A stretch of 18,552 nt of DNA from Thermoguttaceae bacterium (GTDB lineage: Bacteria > Planctomycetota > Planctomycetia > Pirellulales > Thermoguttaceae): the NCBI GenBank assembly GCA_024653385.1, contig JANLFZ010000062.1, forward strand, positions 1-18,552, in the 5' to 3' direction. The stretch's first letter is position 1, and each line of letters opens with the position of its first letter. The translations under genes were made by a program, and so were the position numbers. Below, one piece after another: positions 13,971 to 18,552 of the stretch. The notes under the pieces are model-generated. The model searched no databases, was not told where the DNA came from, and worked only from the letters and a program-made list of their open reading frames with translations.

Positions 13971-14072
13971 CGAACCGCTCGCGCTGCCAAATTGGCACCG
14001 GCTCACCTCGTCGGAAAGCCCGTTATTGGCATAAGCCTCATGGGGAGAATAGGTTACGATGCCTCGGCATTC

Positions 14073-14088
14073 CGGCACGAGCTTTGCT
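14073..14088 (+). promoter_or_regulatory. Sigma-54 (-24/-12) promoter of the sHSP operon
   Basis: CGGCACGAGCTTTGCT matches the consensus TGGCACG-N4-TTGCW at every position but the first. The invariant GG (14074-14075) and GC (14086-14087) are separated by exactly 10 bp. Expected start is near 14099, leaving a ~96-nt leader before ATG 14195. Confidence 0.7.
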
Positions 14089-14160
14089 TGATCGGACCAA
14101 TGGCCGTCAGGGCCTCGCCCGAGGGGCGGCCGGCGGCCTGCAACGGAACTGGTTTCGTCC

Positions 14161-14188
14161 CCTCTTGCCACAAGACCAATGAGGAGGG
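14161..14188 (+). promoter_or_regulatory. SD-masking bulged hairpin, candidate RNA thermometer
   Basis: CCTCTTG (14161-14167) can pair with CAA (14177-14179) and GAGG (14181-14184), leaving U14180 bulged and a 9-nt loop. GAGG is the first half of the strong Shine-Dalgarno GAGGAGGG (14181-14188), 6 nt before the sHSP start. A weak, bulged SD hairpin ahead of an hsp20 gene is the architecture of known sHSP thermometers. An alternative pairing CCCTC/GAGGG also masks the SD. Confidence 0.45.
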
Positions 14189-14194
14189 TTCGCC

Positions 14195-14644
14195 ATGCCT
14201 GTTCGCTATTGGCCCATGCAAAACCCCATCGCTCAGCTCCGCCGGGAGGTCGATCGGCTGCTCTCGGGCTTCGCCGACGCGGTGCCGGGTGGTGGCGTTC
14301 TGGCGGGTGTTCTACGCGGCCAGCCCGCCGTGAACGTATGGGAAACCGCTGACGCCTTGCACGTCGAAACGGAGATGGCCGGCGTCAAGACGGATCAGGT
14401 TGATATCTCGGTGGTCGGGGACCAACTGACGATCAAGATCGAGCGTCCCGACGTCTCCCAGGAGGGGGTCACCTACCACCGCCGCGAGCGCCCTGTGGGG
14501 ACCTTCACGCGGGTGATTACGTTGCCGACCGAGGTCGACGCCGACCGAGTCGAGGCCTCGCTCTGCGACGGGGTGCTGCGCATCGACCTGCCCAAGGCCG
14601 AGGCCGCCCGCCCGCGCAAGATCCCCGTTCATGTCGGCAAGTAA
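14195..14644 (+). CDS. Small heat shock protein Hsp20, first of three
   Basis: An ATP-independent chaperone that binds unfolding proteins in the cytoplasm and holds them for refolding. It has 149 residues: an N-terminal arm (LRREVDRLLSGFADAVPGGG), then an alpha-crystallin domain from about AVNVWETADALHVETEMAGV to the hallmark LCDGVLRIDLPKAE, and a C-terminal IPV tail motif (RKIPVHVGK) for oligomer contacts. Start ATG 14195 has a strong GAGGAGGG. It leads a three-gene operon, with 24 bp to the next gene. It has a sigma-54 promoter and a possible thermometer upstream. The YHRRERPVGTFTRVITLP segment is the usual dimer-interface strand region of bacterial class A-like sHSPs. Confidence 0.93.
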   Translation: MPVRYWPMQNPIAQLRREVDRLLSGFADAVPGGGVLAGVLRGQPAVNVWETADALHVETEMAGVKTDQVDISVVGDQLTIKIERPDVSQEGVTYHRRERPVGTFTRVITLPTEVDADRVEASLCDGVLRIDLPKAEAARPRKIPVHVGK

Positions 14645-14668
14645 TCCCACAACCCAGGAGCAGCGAAC

Positions 14669-15061
14669 ATGGCCAACGAAACGATCACCAAAACTCCGGC
14701 AGAACAGACCGTGACGGCCGAAGAGACCCGGTCGGGTCTGTTCTACCGTCCCAACGTCGATATCCTCGAGAAGGCCGACGAACTGCTCGTGCTGGCCGAT
14801 GTTCCCGGGGCTTCGCGCGAGGGCATCGACATCCATTTCGAGGACGGTCAATTGACCATTCACGCGAAGGCACCCCGCCGCCACGAGAACGTCGAGTTCC
14901 TCGTTCATGAATACGGCGTGGGCGATTACTACCGCACGTTCCGGGTGGCCGAGACGATCGACGCGGCGAACATCACGGCGGAGTATGCCGACGGGGTGCT
15001 GACGCTCCACCTGCCCAAGGCCCCGGCGGTCAAGCCGCGCAAGATCCCGGTCAAGGCGTAG
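14669..15061 (+). CDS. Small heat shock protein Hsp20, second of three
   Basis: A 130-residue sHSP with a short, Thr/Glu-rich N-terminal arm (MANETITKTPAEQTVTAEET) lacking the amphipathic helix of its neighbours. The alpha-crystallin domain runs from FYRPNVDILEKADELLVLAD to YADGVLTLHLPKAP, with the tail motif RKIPVKA. Start ATG 14669 has AGGAGC upstream. The different arm suggests different client binding or a role in hetero-oligomers with the flanking sHSPs. Its dimerisation loop (HENVEFLVHEYGVGDYYRTF) also differs from the other two. Co-transcription with the first gene is inferred from the 24-bp gap. Confidence 0.92.
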   Translation: MANETITKTPAEQTVTAEETRSGLFYRPNVDILEKADELLVLADVPGASREGIDIHFEDGQLTIHAKAPRRHENVEFLVHEYGVGDYYRTFRVAETIDAANITAEYADGVLTLHLPKAPAVKPRKIPVKA

Positions 15062-15090
15062 ACGACGTTTCCTGGATAGGAGAAAGTCCC

Positions 15091-15576
15091 ATGGTCCTGA
15101 TTCCGTGGAGAGGCAAACAACGCGAGCGCGAACCGGGACGTATCGAGACCTCGCCCCTGGCCGCGCTGCGCACCGAGATGGATCGGCTGTTCGACCAGTT
15201 TTTCCGCGAGCCGCTCGGCACGTTCGAGTGGCCCTTCGGCGATCGCGGCTGGGTGCCGCCGGTCGAGGTGACCGAGAGCGACGAAGAGGTTACGGTACGC
15301 GCGGAGATCCCCGGCGTCGATCCCCAGCACCTCGATCTCTCGATGGTCGGCAACCAGCTCGTGCTGGCCGGCGAGAAGAAAGACGATCTGGACCGCTCGG
15401 GCAGGGAGTGTCACGCGAGCGAAATCCGCTACGGCTCGTTCCGCCGGAGCATCCCTCTGCCGGCCAACGTCGATGAACAGCGTGTCGAGGCCGATTGCAC
15501 CAACGGCATGCTGACGATCCGGCTCAAGAAGATCCAGCCGACGCCCGCCAAGCGGATCGAAGTCAAGGGCCGGTAA
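15091..15576 (+). CDS. Small heat shock protein Hsp20, third of three
   Basis: A 161-residue sHSP. The arm begins MVLIPWRG and contains LAALRTEMDRLFDQFFREPL, a motif shared with many bacterial and archaeal Hsp20 proteins. The alpha-crystallin domain covers PVEVTESDEEVTVRAEIPGV to CTNGMLTIRLKK, where the usual G-V-L is G-M-L, and the tail carries KRIEVKGR. Start ATG 15091 follows TAGGAGAAAG. It sits 29 bp after the second sHSP gene and ends the operon. The protein has two cysteines (ECHAS, ADCTN), rare in sHSPs; redox relevance is speculative. Confidence 0.93.
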   Translation: MVLIPWRGKQREREPGRIETSPLAALRTEMDRLFDQFFREPLGTFEWPFGDRGWVPPVEVTESDEEVTVRAEIPGVDPQHLDLSMVGNQLVLAGEKKDDLDRSGRECHASEIRYGSFRRSIPLPANVDEQRVEADCTNGMLTIRLKKIQPTPAKRIEVKGR

Positions 15577-15581
15577 ATTGT

Positions 15582-15599
15582 CGCCGCCCTTGTGCGGCG
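15582..15599. terminator. Hairpin between convergent sHSP operon and URO-D-like gene
   Basis: CGCCGC (15582-15587), a 6-nt loop and GCGGCG (15594-15599) form a stem 6 bp after the sHSP stop and 14 bp from the end of the convergent gene. It lacks a T-run. Terminator function is inferred from position only. Confidence 0.35.
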
Positions 15600-15612
15600 G
15601 GCTTGGCGCCGG

Positions 15613-16848
15613 TCAATAGGCGCCCGCCTCGTATGCGGCGTCGAACATGGCGATGACGTTGTCCGGCGGCACGTCGGCGAGGATGTTGTGGACCTGCTGG
15701 AACACGAACCCGCCGCCCGGCTTCCAAAGCGCCACTTGCTCGTGGACGTGCAGGCGCACCTCGTTCGGCGTGCCGCGCGCGAGGACCACGTGGGTATCGC
15801 ACCCGCCGCCCCAGAAGGTCATTTGGCGGCCGAAATCGGCCTTCAACCCCCGCGTCTCCATGCCCGTGCACGAGATCTGTACCGGGTTGATCGCGTCGAG
15901 CCCGGCCTCGATCAGATCGGGCAACAGCGGGCGCACGCCGCCGCAACAGTGGAGCATGACCTTGACGTTGGCCAGTTCCTTGGCGCGGCGGAACAGCCGG
16001 GCATGCCGCGGCTTGAAGAACTCCTGGTACATCGCGCGCGACATCTGCGGTCCCTTTTGCATCCCCAGGTCGTCGCCGAAGAGCACGATGTCGATGTAGG
16101 GGCCCACCAGGCGCAGGAAGCGCTCGAGGTTGACCAGGTGGATCTCGACGAGGCGGTCGAGGAATGCGTGGGCCCGGCGCGGCTCGGCGGCCAAGAGCAT
16201 CAGGAAGTTGTCGATGCGGTAGAAGAACTGGCCCATTTCGAGCAGGTTTCCGCCGAACAGCCCGACGATCGCCCGGTCGGTCCGTTGGCGGAGCCGCCGC
16301 GCCCCGTCGGCCAGCACCCGGTCTCCCTCGGGGCCGGAAGCCAGCGGTCCGGGCGGGCTGGCCACCGCGCACCAGATGGTCTCGGCCATGGCCTCGGGAA
16401 TGCGGTCGAAATCGTCGGCTTCGAGAAACGGCCAGTACGCCTGCTCGAAGTACAGGGCGCCGTCGGGCATGCGCCCGATGACCCGGCCACTGGCGCTCCG
16501 TAGCACCCAGGCCCCTTCGACCCGCTCCGGCGCGGCCCAGCGGGGCATCTGGCAGGGGGTGCCGTCGGGCAGGGTCCAGTCGACCCAGTGTTCGTCCTCC
16601 AGGGCGAAGCCGCGCCCAAGTTCGATCGTATCGACGTGGAACCTCTCGAGCACATCCTCGTCGACGATGGCCAACTGCTGGATCGGGTCGTAGACGCGGA
16701 TCGGGCGCTGGGGCAGTCCCAACGCCTTGCGGAGTCTCGCGTAGGCGATGGCCGCGATGCCCGACGACCGGTGGCCGCTGAAGTCGATCGGCACCCGATC
16801 GGGCTCTTGGTGGTTCAACGAGGCCAGTACACGTTCTCGCGGAGTCAT
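15613..16848 (-). CDS. Uroporphyrinogen decarboxylase-like protein (MtaA/CmuA-type methyltransferase family)
   Basis: A 411-residue protein of the URO-D superfamily, but not HemE. It starts MTPRERVLASLNHQEPDRVPIDF, the standard opening of the URO-D/MtaA/CmuA group. It has GDDLGMQKGPQMSRAMYQEFFKP and then VMLHCCGGVRPLLPDLIEAGLDAINPVQ; the His-x-Cys motif at 300-302 is where zinc-dependent corrinoid methyltransferases bind metal. GGGCDTHVVLARGTP and NILADVPPDNVIAMFDAAYE close the barrel. Relatives transfer methyl groups between methoxy or methylamine substrates, corrinoid proteins and thiols; planctomycetes have many uncharacterised paralogues. Start ATG 16848 matches the family N-terminus; an in-frame TTG at 16875 is less likely. 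It lies 60 bp downstream of corA on the same strand. No corrinoid protein gene is adjacent. Confidence 0.85.
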   Translation of the reverse strand: MTPRERVLASLNHQEPDRVPIDFSGHRSSGIAAIAYARLRKALGLPQRPIRVYDPIQQLAIVDEDVLERFHVDTIELGRGFALEDEHWVDWTLPDGTPCQMPRWAAPERVEGAWVLRSASGRVIGRMPDGALYFEQAYWPFLEADDFDRIPEAMAETIWCAVASPPGPLASGPEGDRVLADGARRLRQRTDRAIVGLFGGNLLEMGQFFYRIDNFLMLLAAEPRRAHAFLDRLVEIHLVNLERFLRLVGPYIDIVLFGDDLGMQKGPQMSRAMYQEFFKPRHARLFRRAKELANVKVMLHCCGGVRPLLPDLIEAGLDAINPVQISCTGMETRGLKADFGRQMTFWGGGCDTHVVLARGTPNEVRLHVHEQVALWKPGGGFVFQQVHNILADVPPDNVIAMFDAAYEAGAY

Positions 16849-16908
16849 GGAGGAAGTCCCCGTTATCCCAGACAAACGATCAGCAATCGACCCTAGCAGA
16901 ATCGCGCA

Positions 16909-18102
16909 TCAAAACCACCCGCGGTGTCGAAACCAGGAAAGCATCCCGCCCGCCACGGCAAGGGAGACGAGCCAGAACACGGGGTAGCTCCAGGGCAGCT
17001 CGTTCTCGGGAATGGGCATGTTCATGCCGTACACCCCGGCCAGAAACGTCAGTGGCACGAAAATCGTGCTGATGACGGTCAGCGTCTTCATGATCTCGTT
17101 CATGCGGTTGGAGACCGTCGAGACGTGCGTCTCGGTCAGCGCGCCGGCCAGTTCGCGGTAGGTCTCCAGCAGGTCGAGCACCTGCACCACGTGGTCGTAC
17201 ACGTCGCGCAGATACGTGTAGGTGGTCTCCGAAAGGCATTCGTGGCGCTCACGGTGGAGCGAGGCAATCAACTCGCGCATGGGCCAGGCCACCCGGCGGA
17301 GCATGGTCAGATCGCGCTTGAACACGTGGATCTCGTGCAGGAAGCCGCGATCGTCGCCGGCGAACACCTTCTCCTCCAACTCGTCCAGTCGCCTCGATGC
17401 GTCCTCCAGGATGGGAAAGAACCGGTCGACCATGGCGTCCAACAGGCAGTAGAATAGAAAACTCACGTCGCTGCGCCGCAGCCGCGAGTCCTTGGTCCGG
17501 ATCCGCTGGTGAACGCCGAAGAAGATGTCGCTCTTGCGTTCCTGGAAGGTCACGAGGGTCTTCCGGCCGAGAAACAGGCTCACCTGCTCGCTTTGGACGC
17601 CGTCCTTGCCGAGTTCGGCCATCTGGGCCACGACGAAGAGCCGTCCCGGGTGTTCGGCGGAGGCCGGGTAGTCCTCGGCCTTCGGCCGCTGGCCCAAGTG
17701 CACCACGTCCTCGATGGCCAGCGGGTGGAGTTCGTACTTCTCGGCGAACGCCCGGATCACGTCCATGTCGGTCGTCCCGTCGATGTTGATCCACCGCACG
17801 GCGGACCATTCGGGGCGATGGTGGGCGAGAAAATCCCAGATGTCCTGGACTTCCTGGACTTGCACCTGTTCGGGGCAGTAGTCGATGCAGGTGACCGTGA
17901 CCTTGCCGCGCGTCGTGGGGAGCTGCGCGAGTTCGTGGGGCTCGATGCCCGGCGCCGCGCCCGCCAACGGCACGCTCTGCCGAAGAATCGAGGTGGTGTC
18001 GGTCCGCCACGAAGCCGCCTGGCTCCGCGGCAGTTCTCCTGGAGGAGACGTCCGTGTGCCGGCCGCGGCCTTTGCCCTCGCGCCGTCGCCTCGCTCGGCC
18101 AT
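16909..18102 (-). CDS. corA: CorA-type magnesium/cobalt transporter
   Basis: A pentameric inner-membrane channel for Mg2+ (also Co2+/Ni2+). It has 397 residues. The N-terminal ~65 residues are a low-complexity, charged, Ala/Arg-rich extension. The cytoplasmic funnel follows (VRWINIDGTTDMDVIRAFAEKY, HPLAIEDVVHLGQRPKAEDY), then long stalk helices with RRLDELEEKVF and VSNRMNEIMKTLTVISTIFVPLT. TM1 ends in the selectivity motif YGMNMPIPE (Gly-Met-Asn 359-361), and TM2 is YPVFWLVSLAVAGGMLSWF with a basic C-terminus (RHRGWF). This matches the family end to end. Start ATG 18102 has AAGGGGGG upstream; the longer frame to 18420 would overlap the glycosyltransferase gene. The upstream region has a moderate promoter match with tandem repeats. 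Confidence 0.95.
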   Translation of the reverse strand: MAERGDGARAKAAAGTRTSPPGELPRSQAASWRTDTTSILRQSVPLAGAAPGIEPHELAQLPTTRGKVTVTCIDYCPEQVQVQEVQDIWDFLAHHRPEWSAVRWINIDGTTDMDVIRAFAEKYELHPLAIEDVVHLGQRPKAEDYPASAEHPGRLFVVAQMAELGKDGVQSEQVSLFLGRKTLVTFQERKSDIFFGVHQRIRTKDSRLRRSDVSFLFYCLLDAMVDRFFPILEDASRRLDELEEKVFAGDDRGFLHEIHVFKRDLTMLRRVAWPMRELIASLHRERHECLSETTYTYLRDVYDHVVQVLDLLETYRELAGALTETHVSTVSNRMNEIMKTLTVISTIFVPLTFLAGVYGMNMPIPENELPWSYPVFWLVSLAVAGGMLSWFRHRGWF

Positions 18103-18139
18103 AGCACCCCCCTTCGCTCCAGGGATCGGTAATGTCGGA

Positions 18140-18180
18140 CGATTGCGCACGATTGTCGCACGGCGCGCGGCCGGCCTCAA
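18140..18180 (-). promoter_or_regulatory. Possible corA promoter with tandem repeat
   Basis: On the minus strand -35 TTGAGG (18180-18175) and -10 GACAAT (18157-18152) are 17 bp apart, each 4 of 6 matches. Tandem copies CGATTGCGCA (18140-18149) and CGATTGTCGCA (18150-18160) overlap the -10 and could be a binding site. The -35 overlaps the stop codon of the upstream glycosyltransferase gene. Confidence 0.35.
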
Positions 18181-18552
18181 GGGGCGGACCGGGTTGTTGG
18201 CCCCCGGATCGGGCCGCACTGCCAAACCGCCTCGTAGTGCGCGACCAAGGCGGCGGCGGTCTTCCGAATGTCGAAGACCGCCTCGACACGGCGGCGGGCG
18301 GCAGCCGCCAGGGCGGCACGCAGCGCGGCATCTCCAAGCAACTCGTCGATCGCGGCCGCCAAGGCGCCGGGATCGTCGGGCGGCACCAGGCGCGCCGTCG
18401 CCGGCGGAAAGATCTCGCACGTACCGCCCACCGCCGTGGCCACCACCGGCACGCCCGAGGCCGCCGCCTCGAGCAGCACTCTCCCCAGGGGCTCCTGCCG
18501 GGCCGGATGGGCCACGAGGACCACCTCGTTGAGCAGTCGAGCGACGTCGGCC
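18177..18552 (-). CDS. Glycosyltransferase family 4 (C-terminal part, start outside window)
   Basis: The frame is open to the window edge, so only the last ~124 residues are seen. It has the GT-B/GT4 donor-binding signature: VARLLNEVVLVAHPARQEPL, then EPLGRVLLEAAASGVPVVAT containing the E-x7-E pair that binds the sugar nucleotide, and AVGGTCEIFPP, LVPPDDPGALAAAI and a final helix. It would transfer a sugar from an activated donor to lipid-linked glycan, polysaccharide or another acceptor; the acceptor domain is not visible. It lies 74 bp upstream of corA on the same strand. An in-frame GTG at 18524 is internal, not the start. Confidence 0.88.
   Translation of the reverse strand, partial: ADVARLLNEVVLVAHPARQEPLGRVLLEAAASGVPVVATAVGGTCEIFPPATARLVPPDDPGALAAAIDELLGDAALRAALAAAARRRVEAVFDIRKTAAALVAHYEAVWQCGPIRGPTTRSAP

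Noticed and set aside
13984..14000. A second sigma-54-like site (TTGGCACC).
   Set aside because: The downstream GC is not at the required 10-bp spacing from GG; the 14073 site fits exactly.
13810..14194. CIRCE/HrcA operator for the sHSP operon.
   Set aside because: No TTAGCACTC-N9-GAGTGCTAA or close variant is present in the region.
18103..18420. N-terminal extension of CorA by 106 residues.
   Set aside because: It runs antiparallel to nothing but overlaps the glycosyltransferase gene in another frame and is Arg/Pro-rich. ATG 18102 has a good RBS.

Overview
The window looks like chromosomal DNA of a high-GC planctomycete, probably of the Pirellulales/Gemmatales type. This is an inference from gene content: a YVTN-propeller/cytochrome c peroxidase-like protein next to a hydrazine-synthase-alpha-like haem protein, a uroporphyrinogen-decarboxylase-like methyltransferase, an extended acyl carrier protein, and palindromic intergenic repeats of a kind I associate with planctomycetes. 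No phage, plasmid, transposase, CRISPR or rRNA signature was seen.

Layout. 1-1090 (+): 3' part of a TolC-family outer-membrane efflux gene. 1107-1193: repeat-like intergenic block. 1250-1432 (-): a compact tRNA-Ala(CGC) unit with a near-consensus promoter and an intrinsic terminator. 1572-7570 (+): xylulokinase, then an exported propeller/dihaem protein whose stop overlaps the start of a second exported dihaem protein with a TolB-like propeller (HZS-alpha-like). 7604-8470 (-): a tetrapyrrole methylase-fold protein that carries a signal peptide, with a recognisable promoter and paired 8-bp direct repeats upstream. 8560-8974: intergenic island of inverted-repeat elements. 8975-9817 (-): a PEP mutase/isocitrate lyase superfamily gene, lower in G+C, flanked on both sides by copies of one repeat. 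10010-13718 (-): a five-gene fatty-acid-type operon transcribed in the order dehydratase, ketoreductase, long ACP, second dehydratase, ketosynthase. 13719-14194: divergent regulatory region. 14195-15576 (+): three tandem small heat-shock proteins. 15613-18102 (-): URO-D-like protein and CorA. 18177-18552 (-): end of a GT4 glycosyltransferase.

How the genes work together. The five fab-type genes supply every step of an elongation cycle except the NADH enoyl reduction, with an unusual ACP and two dehydratase-fold proteins. They read as a dedicated acyl-chain module rather than a full housekeeping FAS set. The three sHSPs appear to be one operon. Its leader has a strong sigma-54 -24/-12 match, an upstream dyad and a bulged hairpin that covers part of the ribosome binding site, suggesting control of both transcription and translation. 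The two multihaem proteins are almost certainly co-translated and act outside the cytoplasm. The exported tetrapyrrole methylase converges on them, and the pairing is unexplained.

All names rest on motif reading only. No searches were run.
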